Of a stretch of 64,000 nt of DNA, positions 7,334 through 16,582 are shown in pieces (within the stretch, counting starts at the first letter, position 1; the number at the start of each line of letters is the position of its first letter). A program made the translations under genes and the position numbers. This DNA comes from Sphingobacterium puteale (GTDB taxonomy: Bacteria > Bacteroidota > Bacteroidia > Sphingobacteriales > Sphingobacteriaceae): assembly GCF_003627955.1 (NCBI RefSeq), contig NZ_RBWS01000007.1, positions 348,049 through 412,048 on the forward strand, in the 5' to 3' direction. The notes below the pieces were generated by a model that was not told the DNA's origin, did no database searches, and saw only the letters and a program-made list of their open reading frames with translations.

Positions 7334-9898
7334 ATGAAGCGTATACTACCCGTAATACTATTTTTTGGTCTCTCATCAATGCAACTTGTCTACGGACAGG
7401 AAAAAGGTGCGTTCAACTTAAATGACCCCGAAAAAATCAGTTATCTCAACCCTAAAAACTATGTAATTAGTGCTGTTGATGTAACCGGAACACAATTTTT
7501 GGATAAAAACGTATTAATTACCATATCTAAATTGTCGGTAGGTCAATATTTGGAAGTGCCAAGTGAAGCGACTGCAAAAGTAGTAAAAGATATGATGGCT
7601 CAAGGCCTCTTCGATGATGTCGAATTATGGGCAGACAAAATTGAAGGCGAAAACATATTTTTGACCATCCGCGTAGTAGAACGCCCTCGTTTGACCCGTA
7701 TTGATATTAATGGACTGAGCAAAAGCCAAACTGAAGAAGTCCGTAAACGTTTAAATAGCAATACAGGCAAAATCGTCAATGAAAATTTGATGAACACCAC
7801 ACGGGCAACAATCCAACGCTTTTTAAAAGAAAAAGCATACTTATATCCGGAGATTAAACTAAGAACAGTTAAGGATTCGGCACAGGCCAACAATGAAATC
7901 CTGATTGCGGATGTGGATAAAAAACACAAGGTGAGGGTTAAAAAAATGACCTTTACGGGCAACGAGCATTTTTCACAGAAAGAACTGCGAAAAATGGCCA
8001 AACCAATCAAACAGAAAATGTGGTACCGCATTTTTGGCCCTGGTAAATTCAAGGAAGAGAAGTATAAGGAAGGTAAAGAGAATCTGATCAAAAAACTGGC
8101 GGCCAAAGGGTATCGTGATGCCGAAATCTTAAAGGATACGGTCATTCGGGATGGAGAAAAAAATGTATTGGTAAATTTTGACATTTACGAAGGACCTAAA
8201 TATTACGTTGGTAATATTGTATGGACAGGAAATGCAAAATATTCCGACACCTTATTAAATAAGATTTTAGGGATAAAACGCGGTGATGTATTCTCTGAAG
8301 AAAAACTGAATACCAAATTGCTGGGCGGTGGTCGAAATTCCGATGATATTTCATCGATCTATATGAATGATGGATATTTGACTTTCTCCGTAGATCCTGA
8401 ACAGACACGTGTTTATAATGATACCATTGATTTGAATTTACGCGTCTATGAAGGTGCTCAATATACCATTAACAACGTTATTGTAAAAGGTAACGATGTA
8501 ACGAATGACCGTGTGGTTTTACGTTCCATTTATACGAAACCGGGGCAAAAATTCTCAAAAGAGCAAATTATGCGAAGTGTCCGTGAAATTGCCCAATTAG
8601 GAAATTTTGATGAACAAAAAACAAATCCGGTTCCGACCAATTTGAACTATGCAGAAGGAACGGTTGATATTGTTTACAATGTGACAGAGAAACCCTCTGA
8701 TCAAGTAGAGCTTTCGGGAGGTTATGGAGCTGGACAGATCATCGGTACACTGGGATTAACCTTTAATAACTTCTCCACAAGTAATTTCTTTGATAAAAGT
8801 TCATGGAAGCCTCTTCCTCGTGGTGACGGGCAAAAATTAAGTGTACGTGGTCAGACTTCTGGTAAACGTTACCAATCATACAGCTTCTCATTCTCAGAAC
8901 CTTGGTTAGGTGGAAAAAAACCTATTTATTTTGGTTTGAGTGCTTATACCTCTAGTTCATCTTATGGTGGATTCAATTATTATACTGGTGAGCAAATTGT
9001 CAAAGATTCGGAGTTGAACCGGATTTGGATGACAGGTATCACGGCAACTTTAGGTAAGCGTTTACAATGGCCAGATAACTGGTTCCAAGCCAATACTTCA
9101 TTGTCGTTCCAACGTTACAAACTTCAAAATTATGGTAATTATTTTTTGTTTGACAATGGTACGGCATACAATATTAACTTGACACAGGAATTTAGCCGCA
9201 ACTCGATAGATGCACCGATTTACCCTACTTCGGGTTCGAACATCAAATTCTCCGTGCAACTAACGCCTCCTTATTCATTGTTCAATAATATTGACTATAA
9301 AAACGGTACTCCTCAAGATCGTTACCGTTGGACTGAATACCACAAATGGAAATTCGACTCACAATGGTATGCAAAAATTGTAGGAAAGTTAGTTTTCAAA
9401 GCTCAGGCGCAGTTTGGTTTCTTAGGTAAGTATTCTAACAAAACAGAAATTTCCACTTTCGAACGATTCAAGCTGGGTGGTGATGGTATGCAGGGATTTG
9501 ATTACCTTCAGGGTTCAGAAATTATCGCTATGCGTGGTTATGCAAACGGTGTGATTATTCCAGAAGGTACTCAAAATGTAAACGTAGCAAGAAACTCGGG
9601 TAGCCCGATCTATACGAAATATCAAATGGAATTGCGTCATCCTGTGATGTTAAATGATCAAGCAACGGTATACGTACTGGCATTTGCCGAAGCGGGTAAC
9701 ACCTGGAACAAATTCACTGAATACAATCCATTTAAAGTACGTCGTTCGGCGGGCGTAGGTGCCCGTATCTTCCTACCTATCTTTGGTATGCTGGGAATTG
9801 ACTACGGTCACGCATTCGATCCGATCCCAGGATTACCGAGCAGTACCTGGAAACAAAACTTTACATTTAGCATTATGCAAAATATGGGTGGATTCTAA
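7334..9898 (+). CDS. bamA: Outer-membrane protein assembly factor BamA
   Basis: This 854-residue Omp85 protein inserts beta-barrel proteins into the outer membrane. It has a signal peptide (residues 1-22, ending VYG-Q), then POTRA repeats to about residue 430 (ISAVDVTGTQFLDKNVLI, RIDINGLSK, VRVKKMTFTGNEHFSQKEL, NIVWTGNAKYSD, NNVIVKGNDVTNDRV). The C-terminal barrel includes the loop-6 motif MRGYANG, the counterpart of VRGF, and DYGHAFDPIPG. It ends in phenylalanine, as outer-membrane barrels do. Two Skp-like chaperone genes follow, the usual Bacteroidota arrangement. A hairpin terminator at 9941 separates them. Confidence 0.97.
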   Translation: MKRILPVILFFGLSSMQLVYGQEKGAFNLNDPEKISYLNPKNYVISAVDVTGTQFLDKNVLITISKLSVGQYLEVPSEATAKVVKDMMAQGLFDDVELWADKIEGENIFLTIRVVERPRLTRIDINGLSKSQTEEVRKRLNSNTGKIVNENLMNTTRATIQRFLKEKAYLYPEIKLRTVKDSAQANNEILIADVDKKHKVRVKKMTFTGNEHFSQKELRKMAKPIKQKMWYRIFGPGKFKEEKYKEGKENLIKKLAAKGYRDAEILKDTVIRDGEKNVLVNFDIYEGPKYYVGNIVWTGNAKYSDTLLNKILGIKRGDVFSEEKLNTKLLGGGRNSDDISSIYMNDGYLTFSVDPEQTRVYNDTIDLNLRVYEGAQYTINNVIVKGNDVTNDRVVLRSIYTKPGQKFSKEQIMRSVREIAQLGNFDEQKTNPVPTNLNYAEGTVDIVYNVTEKPSDQVELSGGYGAGQIIGTLGLTFNNFSTSNFFDKSSWKPLPRGDGQKLSVRGQTSGKRYQSYSFSFSEPWLGGKKPIYFGLSAYTSSSSYGGFNYYTGEQIVKDSELNRIWMTGITATLGKRLQWPDNWFQANTSLSFQRYKLQNYGNYFLFDNGTAYNINLTQEFSRNSIDAPIYPTSGSNIKFSVQLTPPYSLFNNIDYKNGTPQDRYRWTEYHKWKFDSQWYAKIVGKLVFKAQAQFGFLGKYSNKTEISTFERFKLGGDGMQGFDYLQGSEIIAMRGYANGVIIPEGTQNVNVARNSGSPIYTKYQMELRHPVMLNDQATVYVLAFAEAGNTWNKFTEYNPFKVRRSAGVGARIFLPIFGMLGIDYGHAFDPIPGLPSSTWKQNFTFSIMQNMGGF

Positions 9899-9940
9899 TA
9901 GAGGGTGATTCCCCCCTTTTAGGTCAATCTGAATTAAAGA

Positions 9941-9972
9941 AGCTATCGTACAAACTACGGTAGCTTTTTTTT
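9941..9972 (+). terminator. bamA transcription terminator
   Basis: The stem AGCTATCGTA/TACGGTAGCT with a CAAAC-type loop is followed by an uninterrupted T-run. Confidence 0.85.
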
Positions 9973-10152
9973 ATCAAATTAATTTTCAAATTTGATGCGA
10001 GATATATTTAAATCTTCCTATATTGAAGCAAACTTATTTTCAGCAACAAAGGTTAGACATACTGCCCTTTATACAAAGGCATCGTGAGAATCGGCCAACA
10101 AGTTAAATAGTGTTAAACCCGAGAAATATCTGTTAGATTGCATCTTTTTTGT

Positions 10153-10160
10153 TATTTTTG
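10153..10160 (+). promoter_or_regulatory. Probable promoter -7 box (TATTTTTG)
   Basis: TATTTTTG matches the Bacteroidota TAnnTTTG consensus exactly, about 115 bp before the first Skp-like gene. A clear -33 TTTG at the usual distance is not visible, so the start point is uncertain. Confidence 0.45.
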
Positions 10161-10274
10161 AGCCGTAAATTTACTTAAGGCAATTTGTCAGATTAAACTT
10201 TTGAGTTTATATGTTGTCATAAAGTAAATTAATGTTAAATAATAAATTTATAGTCTATAAAACTTACAGGAAAT

Positions 10275-10808
10275 ATGAAAAAAATATTGTTAGTTATAGC
10301 TTTTGTAGTCGTGAGTGCTACAGCGACATTTGCTCAACAGCTTGCGTATGTAGATTCAGAATATATCCTAAAACATGTCCCCGAATATACCGCCGCACAA
10401 AAACAATTGGATGATCTTTCTAAGCAATGGCAGGAAGAGGTGGATCAAAAATATGCTGAAATAGAAAAATTATATCAGGCTTATCAAAAAGATCAAGTTT
10501 TATTAAACGAAGATATGCGTCGCCGTCGTGAGGACGAAATCGTTACCAGAGAAAAAGAAGTTAAAGATTATCAAAAACAAAAATTCGGATTCGAGGGTGA
10601 ACTTTTTAAAAGACGCATGCAACTGGTAAAGCCTATTCAGGACCGTGTCTCAAAAGCAATTCAAGAAGTAGCTTCCGCACATAATTTCGATTTCATTATG
10701 GATAAAGGAAAAGAGTCTACATTCCTATATGCGAACCAAAAATTGAACAAAAGTAATGAAGTCATTACAAAATTAGGTTATAAACCTAATCCTAGTCTTG
10801 CAAACTAA
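10275..10808 (+). CDS. OmpH/Skp family periplasmic chaperone
   Basis: This 177-residue protein has a signal peptide (MKKILLVIAFVVVSATATFA, cut before QQ) and a long charged coiled-coil between about residues 40 and 125 (QEEVDQKYAEIEKLYQAYQ..., RRRREDEIVTREKEVKDYQ). Skp proteins trap unfolded outer-membrane proteins in the periplasm for delivery to BamA. Lying after bamA and before a second Skp-like gene, it probably serves that assembly line. It is longer at the C-terminus than E. coli Skp. Confidence 0.9.
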   Translation: MKKILLVIAFVVVSATATFAQQLAYVDSEYILKHVPEYTAAQKQLDDLSKQWQEEVDQKYAEIEKLYQAYQKDQVLLNEDMRRRREDEIVTREKEVKDYQKQKFGFEGELFKRRMQLVKPIQDRVSKAIQEVASAHNFDFIMDKGKESTFLYANQKLNKSNEVITKLGYKPNPSLAN

Positions 10809-10903
10809 GCTGGAGTTTATTATCATTGTGGACACAAGTAATACAAATAGTAATTAATTAGAAAACTAAAAAGATTGCCATAGAGATGGCTTATTAGATT
10901 AAA

Positions 10904-11479
10904 ATGAAAAGCATGAAAAATTTATTAAAAGGTGCGGTTGCTATAGTGGCAGTATTTTTCTCAACTCAATTCGCAAATGCTCAGCAAAAACTTGGTCATA
11001 TCAATTTCGCTGAAATCATTCAATCCACTTCAGATTATAAAACAGCTGAAGGCCAATTGAAAACATTGAGCGATGGTAAAACAAAAGAAATTCAAGATAT
11101 GGTTACCATTTATCAAACCAAACAAAAAGAGGCCAATGATAAATTACGTAACAGAAGTGAAGCGAATAAAGAGACAGTTGATCCTGAAATCAATAAATTA
11201 GGACAAGAGTTACAAGATATTCAATCCCGTATTCAAACTGCACAACAAGCTGCGCAAGAGGAGTTGGGTAAAAAAGAAGATGAGTTAATTACTCCAATTC
11301 AAAGAAAAGTGGCTGAGGCGGTAAACGCAGTATCCAAAGAAAAAGGTATGGCTTATGTATTTGATATCTCAAGCACAAATATTCCTTATTTCCAAGGTGG
11401 CGAAGATTTGACTGCTGCCGTTAAAACAAAATTGGGTATTTCTGCTACAGCAGCACCTGCAGCACCAGCGAAAAAATAA
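10904..11479 (+). CDS. OmpH/Skp family periplasmic chaperone (second copy)
   Basis: This is a 191-residue Skp-like protein. It has a signal peptide (KNLLKGAVAIVAVFFSTQFANA, cut before QQ), the strand KLGHINFAEIIQSTSDYKTAE, then a coiled-coil rich in Gln, Lys and Glu, and an Ala-Pro-rich tail (ATAAPAAPAKK). It lies 95 bp after the first copy on the same strand and differs clearly in sequence, so the pair is an old duplication rather than a recent one. A strong terminator closes the unit. Confidence 0.9.
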   Translation: MKSMKNLLKGAVAIVAVFFSTQFANAQQKLGHINFAEIIQSTSDYKTAEGQLKTLSDGKTKEIQDMVTIYQTKQKEANDKLRNRSEANKETVDPEINKLGQELQDIQSRIQTAQQAAQEELGKKEDELITPIQRKVAEAVNAVSKEKGMAYVFDISSTNIPYFQGGEDLTAAVKTKLGISATAAPAAPAKK

Positions 11480-11872
11480 TAACATATTTTACAGCAAAAA
11501 AAAGGGATTATTCATCTGAATAATCCCTTTTTTTTATTCCCTCATTTCTTACCTACTCTCTGAAATCAGCAGCTAATAACGCTTCAGAAATAGCTGCCAA
11601 AATCAACTCATAAAAAAGAATAAAAATCTGGCATACGATTTTCTTGCATTTACCAGGTAAAATTTAGATATTGTAAAAAAATACATATCTACCCTAATGA
11701 AAACATCATGAGCTCAAATTTGTTTATTAACGAACAAAGAGGGCAGCTTATGGAAGCTTCATTGCTAAAAATGGTTTTAATCGCATGAAATTATCATGGG
11801 CTTAAATCAGCTCAGAGGCTTATATAACTCAGTCTATGATAGCTTCTGTGCTATTAAACCGACGAAGGCAGC
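11480..11872. other. Intergenic region before the TetR gene
   Basis: Apart from the terminator at its start, these 393 bp hold only short scattered open frames and no gene I can support. Confidence 0.6.
11501..11535 (+). terminator. Terminator after the Skp-like pair
   Basis: A near-perfect hairpin AAAGGGATTATTCA/TGAATAATCCCTTT is followed by a T-run. An A-run precedes it, so it may also work in reverse. Confidence 0.9.
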
Positions 11873-12592
11873 ATGAATGCCTTTGAAAACAAATTGGTAA
11901 TGAATAAACAAATTATTCTAATGAAAAAGAAAGTAACTGAGGATCATCCAAAGAAAGAAAGAAAAGTAACATCTGGTCCCATCCGGGACAAAGAACGTAC
12001 CAAAGCACGGATGATTGCTGCGGTAGGAAAAGTCATCCAAAAGAAAGGTTACCATGCCTTGAACGGGCCGAATATCGCGCTTGAATGTGGTTTAAATAAA
12101 GCACTTATCTGGAACTATTTTGGTGGTCTCGACCAATTGGTTGAAGCTTACTTAACACAAAAGGACTTTTGGCAAATCGGAGATAAAGGAATTTTGGAAC
12201 AGATGGTATCAAATCCACAGGATATTGATGTTGACTTAGTAAATGAATTACTGAAATCCCAGTTGAATACATTTTTAAAAGATAAAACCAAACAAAAAAT
12301 CATCCATTGGGGGCTGGGTGAAAAAACAAAAGCACTAAAAAATATAGCTGATCGCCGTGAAGCTCTTGGAGAAGAATTATTTAAATACTTTGATCCAAAA
12401 TTTGAAAATTCTGAAAATGATGTAAGAGCGACATTAGCTTTATTGATTAGTGGAATTTACTACCTAAGCTTACAGGCCAAATCGACGGGCAGCACCTTCT
12501 GTGGTATAGATATCAATACAGAAGAAGGAAAAACACGTATCGAAAAAACGATTGGAAGAATTCTCAAACAGACATTTTCCGACGTAGAATAA
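11873..12592 (+). CDS. TetR/AcrR family transcriptional regulator
   Basis: After a charged N-terminal tail, the helix-turn-helix region runs ERTKARMIAAVGKVIQKKGY then GPNIALECGLNKALIWNYFGG (about residues 43-85), the classic TetR DNA-binding layout. The rest is a helical ligand-binding domain. The start could be the ATG at 11873 or the one at 11921 (MKKKVTEDHPKK), since the first 16 residues are not family-like. The next gene, 195 bp downstream on the same strand, begins an iron-sulfur oxidoreductase unit; control of that unit is possible but unproven. Confidence 0.8.
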   Translation: MNAFENKLVMNKQIILMKKKVTEDHPKKERKVTSGPIRDKERTKARMIAAVGKVIQKKGYHALNGPNIALECGLNKALIWNYFGGLDQLVEAYLTQKDFWQIGDKGILEQMVSNPQDIDVDLVNELLKSQLNTFLKDKTKQKIIHWGLGEKTKALKNIADRREALGEELFKYFDPKFENSENDVRATLALLISGIYYLSLQAKSTGSTFCGIDINTEEGKTRIEKTIGRILKQTFSDVE

Positions 12593-12615
12593 CTCGATGA
12601 ATAAAATAACCTCAG

Positions 12616-12650
12616 CTTCCAGGAAATCGCGATAATTTCTTGGAAGTTTC
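12616..12650 (+). terminator. Terminator after the TetR gene
   Basis: The stem CTTCCAGGAAAT/ATTTCTTGGAAG with one mismatch is followed by TTTCTTTT. Confidence 0.65.
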
Positions 12651-12786
12651 TTTTCCCATTTCCTCTATCTCTTCCTTAAAAATTTTCAGAAAATGATGTG
12701 AACAATCTGGTTTTCTGATTTATTTTTACTATGTTAGCATAACAAAATAATATGGTATATTTGTTATGTAACCAATATTCGAGCAT

Positions 12787-14085
12787 ATGATAGGTCAACT
12801 AATATTTGCAGTTTGTTTTCTGGGCGCGCTATTTTTTTTTAGTAAAAATGCACGGCGGATCTATAGTAATATCAAATTAGGTCGCGAGTTAGATCGTTCT
12901 GATAGGCCTTCTGAGCGTTGGAGAACAATGCTTTTGGTTGCCTTTGGGCAAAAAAAGATGTTTAAGCGCATTATTCCTGCCATTCTGCACTTATTTGTCT
13001 ATTTAGGCTTTGTCATCATCAATATTGAAATGTTGGAGATCATTATTGATGGTTTATTCGGAACTCATCGGGTATTTTCGTTTTTGGGAAGTTTTTATAA
13101 TTTCTTGATCGGCTCATTTGAATGGCTGGCACTTGGGGTATGGGTATCCTGCTTAGTCTTCCTGATTCGAAGAAATGTCATTCGAGTAAATCGCCTAAAC
13201 GGTAAAGAGCTTAATAATTGGCCCAAAACCGACGCTAATATGATCTTGGTCACAGAAATTCTGCTGATGTCGGCTTTTCTGCTGATGAATGCAACCGATC
13301 TTAAATTACAGCTTTATGGATTCGAACACTTTAAGTCTGTTGGTTCGTTTCCGGTAAGCCACTATCTCTTGCCCTATTTGCCAACCTCAACTGCGACTTT
13401 ATATATCATCGAAAGATCTTGTTGGTGGTTTCATATATTAGGTGTATTGGCTTTTTTAAACTATCTCCCCTATTCAAAACACTTGCATATCATACTCGCT
13501 TTTCCCAACACCTATTTTTCAAATCTGTATGCCAAAGGAAAATTATCCAATATGGCTGCTGTGACAAATGAAGTAAAAGCAATGCTTGATCCAAGCTTTA
13601 CGCCCCCCTCTTCGGATGGGATAGCTCGTTTTGGAGCTAAAGATGTTCAGGATTTAACATGGAAAAGCCTTTTGGATGCCTATACTTGCACCGAATGTGG
13701 CCGTTGCACATCCTCCTGTCCTGCCAATATCACAGGAAAACTTCTGTCACCCCGAAAAATAATGATGGACACAAGAGATAGGCTAACTGAAGTAGGTAAT
13801 AACATTAAGGTAAACGGCAGTTTCGTGGAGGATGGCAAGTCTCTTATCGATACCTATATCAGTCGGGAAGAATTATGGGCTTGCACAAGCTGCAATGCCT
13901 GTGTAGAGCAATGTCCTGTCAATATTAACCCATTGGACATTATTGTAGAACTTCGTCGGTTTGCGGTTATGGAGGAATCTCAGGCGCCCGCAAGTATTAA
14001 TAATATGTTTGGAAACATTGAGAATAATGGTGCTCCATGGAAGTATGCACAAATGGATCGCGCAAATTGGACTCAACAACAATAG
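12787..14085 (+). CDS. Membrane-bound (Fe-S)-binding protein, HdrC/NarI-like
   Basis: This 432-residue protein has about five membrane helices in its first 245 residues (IPAILHLFVYLGFVIINIE, FLIGSFEWLALGVWVSCLVF, ILVTEILLMSAFLLMNATD, WWFHILGVLAFLNYLPYSKH), with histidines that could hold heme b as in NarI. Two 4Fe-4S motifs follow near residue 300 (CTECGRCTSSCPA) and 365 (CTSCNACVEQCPV). This architecture is typical of the Hdr-like quinone-linked iron-sulfur proteins. The next gene encodes the CCG-domain partner, 4 bp downstream. The electron donor is not evident from the sequence. Confidence 0.82.
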   Translation: MIGQLIFAVCFLGALFFFSKNARRIYSNIKLGRELDRSDRPSERWRTMLLVAFGQKKMFKRIIPAILHLFVYLGFVIINIEMLEIIIDGLFGTHRVFSFLGSFYNFLIGSFEWLALGVWVSCLVFLIRRNVIRVNRLNGKELNNWPKTDANMILVTEILLMSAFLLMNATDLKLQLYGFEHFKSVGSFPVSHYLLPYLPTSTATLYIIERSCWWFHILGVLAFLNYLPYSKHLHIILAFPNTYFSNLYAKGKLSNMAAVTNEVKAMLDPSFTPPSSDGIARFGAKDVQDLTWKSLLDAYTCTECGRCTSSCPANITGKLLSPRKIMMDTRDRLTEVGNNIKVNGSFVEDGKSLIDTYISREELWACTSCNACVEQCPVNINPLDIIVELRRFAVMEESQAPASINNMFGNIENNGAPWKYAQMDRANWTQQQ

Positions 14086-14089
14086 TTTA

Positions 14090-14887
14090 ATGATGGAAAA
14101 TGAATTGAAAGTTCCAACAGTCGCTGAACTGTTAGCTAAGGGAAAAACTCCCGATATATTATTTTGGGTGGGTTGTGCCGGTAGCTTTGATGAACGCGCG
14201 CAAAAAATAACACGTGATATCTGTAGAATTCTCCAACACGTTGGTATTAACTATGCTATTCTTGGAACGGAGGAAAGTTGTACGGGTGATCCTGCTAAGA
14301 GAAGTGGAAATGAGTTTTTATTTCAGATGCAAGCCATGATGAATATAGAGGTTCTGAATGGATACGAAATCAAAAAAATCGTAACCGCTTGTCCCCACTG
14401 TTTTAACACGCTTAAAAATGAATATCCTGCTTTGGGTGGTCATTATGAAGTCATTCATCATACGCAATTGATCCAGAGTCTCATTGACGAGGGCAAGTTG
14501 AAACCAGCTGACAATAACATCTTTAAGGGAAAAAAAATAACCTATCATGATCCTTGCTACCTAGGGCGCGCAAACGAAGTCTATGAAGCACCTCGAAAAG
14601 TTCTTGAAAGTCTAGATGCACAACTTGTTGAATTAAAACGCTGCAAAAGCAACGGTCTATGCTGCGGCGCCGGCGGGGGCCAAATGTTTAAAGAACCCGA
14701 ACCAGGCAAAAAAGATATCAACATTGAGCGCATTGAAGAGGTAATAGGAATACAGCCACAGGTTGTTGCTGCAGCATGTCCTTTCTGTATGACGATGTTA
14801 AAGGACGGTGTAAAAATAAAAGAGAAGGAGTCCGAAATAGAAGTACTCGATATTGCAGAAATAACAGCCCGGGCAAATAAACTTTAA
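14090..14887 (+). CDS. CCG-domain (Fe-S)-binding oxidoreductase, HdrB-like
   Basis: This 265-residue protein has two cysteine-rich domains: VTACPHCFNTLKNEYP followed by YHDPCYLGRANEVYE and LCCGAGGGQMF, with a last AACPFCMTMLKDG. These are the CCG motifs of heterodisulfide reductase subunit B and LutA/GlpC-type proteins, which bind an unusual iron-sulfur cluster. An open frame extends upstream to 13961, but that part overlaps the previous gene out of frame; MMENELKVPTVAELL at 14090 is the sensible start. With the preceding gene it forms a complete HdrCB-like unit. Confidence 0.85.
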   Translation: MMENELKVPTVAELLAKGKTPDILFWVGCAGSFDERAQKITRDICRILQHVGINYAILGTEESCTGDPAKRSGNEFLFQMQAMMNIEVLNGYEIKKIVTACPHCFNTLKNEYPALGGHYEVIHHTQLIQSLIDEGKLKPADNNIFKGKKITYHDPCYLGRANEVYEAPRKVLESLDAQLVELKRCKSNGLCCGAGGGQMFKEPEPGKKDINIERIEEVIGIQPQVVAAACPFCMTMLKDGVKIKEKESEIEVLDIAEITARANKL

Positions 14888-14923
14888 CTATTTCAGTTTA
14901 GAAATCATGATATAAAATAAGAA

Positions 14924-14951
14924 GGCTCGATCCGAAGATCAAGCCTTTTTT
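14924..14951 (+). terminator. Terminator after the HdrCB-like pair
   Basis: The stem GGCTCGATC/GATCAAGCC with a CGAA loop is followed by TTTTTT. Confidence 0.85.
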
Positions 14952-14993
14952 GTTAAAAGGATATTCCCCTTTAACGTTGCTAAAAGCTAGCTG

Positions 14994-15032
14994 TCATAGG
15001 CACCCCGCCGGTTAAAATATGGGTACCTATGA
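14994..15032. repeat. 11-bp inverted repeat
   Basis: TCATAGGCACC and GGTACCTATGA are complementary at 10 of 11 positions, separated by 17 bases. There is no T-run. Its role is unknown; it lies at the edge of the gene-poor stretch. Confidence 0.45.
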
Positions 15033-15967
15033 TCGAGCTAACGATGGGTAAATTTCTCCTATTCCCCATCAATCAAACCAAGTTGATAGCCATTTCAAAG
15101 ATAGAGCGCATTACCCAACTATCTATTGACCATTTTCTAGAAAAAATTGATCAAATCGTAAATTTCAAAAAAATCAATGGTTTCCTCAGGGACGACAGCA
15201 AAATCCAAAAATTGTAGTCTCTATATTCTGATTTAATAAAATCTGGTGTAGGAAAATCAATAAATGGCTGTCAGCGCGTCAATGGAGCAGCCGACACATC
15301 CATCTATCTTTTGCCCAACGGAATAAAATTACCGCATTGGCCTTATGGCGCTCAACATAAATAACCCCTCCTGTGTGGCCGCTTTTGAATCAATACGTCA
15401 ATGAATCCTTTTGTCGGTATCCAAACGGACAAAACCTACCTTATCCGATAGATATAAATCTCTTTCTGCTCGACCGTATCAACTTATATGGGATATCTTT
15501 CATGACCATCCTGAAAAAAACGGTTGCGCCAAAATTTCCATCAAAAATTTAATAATGTTTCCAATGGGCCTTAATACCCGAATATTTCAACATAACATTT
15601 AAGAGAATCGTCCAGGCTATCAGACGTGTAAAAACAAAATCAAATTTATCTGCTTCAAATGTAAATCCCGGGCAACAATAACAGGATAATCTATAGACAA
15701 ATTGAATGCATTGGAAACTTGCTTTACTTCATGGATCATATTTGGAGAGAGTAACAGTCACATGAAACGCTGTGCATCAAGACAAAAAGGAGCAGTAATT
15801 AATAGAAGTATAACAAGGTTTTTGAATTATAACCTAATTAGATAAAGACTTTTTGTTATAAAACCTCGAAACAATATTAAAATGCAATAAGAATGGTCTT
15901 CACAAAGAATAAGAGCCATATGAAGACCATATTAGAAAGCAAAAACCGTTAAAACAACAACGTTTTT

Positions 15968-16558
15968 TTAAATCTCATTTTTTTCGATCCATTTCGTTAC
16001 TGCCTGTGGGGCATAGTTTTCCATCTGATCTAAAAGTTCTTCAATTGTCTGGCCGACCAAGAGCATCTCGCGGTTCTCCGGTCTTAAAAGCCCTTCATGA
16101 ACCATATGGTCCATAAACTTGATTAGGTGGTCATAAAACCCGTTAATATTCAATAATCCCACAGGTTTTCCATGTAGCCCCAATTGCGCCCAGGTCGTCA
16201 TTTCAAAAAGCTCCTCCAGTGTTCCAAATCCACCGGGCAGTGCAATTACTCCTTCAGCATATTCATTCATGATTCTTTTACGATCATGCATACTGTCTAC
16301 TATGATTAACTTCGTTACGCCTCGATGTTCCCGCTCTTTTGAGTTTAAAAAATGGGGAATAACGCCAATGACTGAACCACCTTTTTCCAGAACGGCATTT
16401 GCAACCACGCCCATTAATCCAGCGCGTCCACCGCCATATACCAATTGAACATTCCGTTGCGCAAAAGTGTAACCTACGTATTTAGCCTGATCTTCATATA
16501 TGGTAGAATTGCCCAAACTGGAAGCGCAAAATACAACAATGCTTTTGATTTTATTCAT
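15968..16558 (-). CDS. LOG family protein (TIGR00730, nucleotide phosphoribohydrolase-like)
   Basis: This is a Rossmann-fold protein of about 196 residues. It starts IKSIVVFCASSLGNS, has YGGGRAGLMGVVANAVL near residue 40, and carries the family signature PGGFGTLEELFE near residue 105. LOG proteins split nucleoside 5'-monophosphates, including cytokinin ribotides, into base and ribose phosphate; the natural substrate in this organism is unknown. I use the ATG at 16558 rather than the TTG two codons upstream. It follows the aldehyde dehydrogenase gene by about 24 bp, so they are probably cotranscribed. Confidence 0.88.
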   Translation of the reverse strand: MNKIKSIVVFCASSLGNSTIYEDQAKYVGYTFAQRNVQLVYGGGRAGLMGVVANAVLEKGGSVIGVIPHFLNSKEREHRGVTKLIIVDSMHDRKRIMNEYAEGVIALPGGFGTLEELFEMTTWAQLGLHGKPVGLLNINGFYDHLIKFMDHMVHEGLLRPENREMLLVGQTIEELLDQMENYAPQAVTKWIEKNEI

Positions 16559-16582
16559 ACACAAGTATAAAAAATAAGCAGC

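Larger units (their letters stand above)
9899..10274. other. Intergenic region between bamA and ompH-like gene
   Basis: These 376 bp hold the bamA terminator near 9941 and a TAnnTTTG promoter box at 10153. I see no gene between them. Confidence 0.6.
14888..15967. other. 1.08-kb stretch without a convincing gene
   Basis: It begins with a terminator (14924) and further inverted repeats (14952-14975 and 14994-15032). Two open frames of 62 and 63 codons (15029-15217 and 15411-15602) have no good start signals. The first contains DHFLEKIDQIVNFKKI, which faintly recalls the N-terminus of IS1182-type transposases (DHxLRKIDxxxDF). The stretch may be a decayed mobile element, but this is weak. Confidence 0.4.

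Noticed and set aside
7600..8184. 194-codon open frame antisense to bamA
   Set aside because: It lies entirely inside bamA on the other strand, with no independent start signals or protein-like composition.
10232..10414. 60-codon frame overlapping the first Skp-like gene start
   Set aside because: The overlapping Skp-like frame has a clear signal peptide and coiled-coil, so this frame is a shadow.
13961..14089. Upstream extension of the HdrB-like gene
   Set aside because: It overlaps the preceding gene out of frame, and the resulting peptide does not resemble the family; the ATG at 14090 is better placed.
15029..15602. Two short open frames of about 62 codons
   Set aside because: No good ribosome-binding site or recognisable protein features; at most remnants, noted under the gene-poor stretch.
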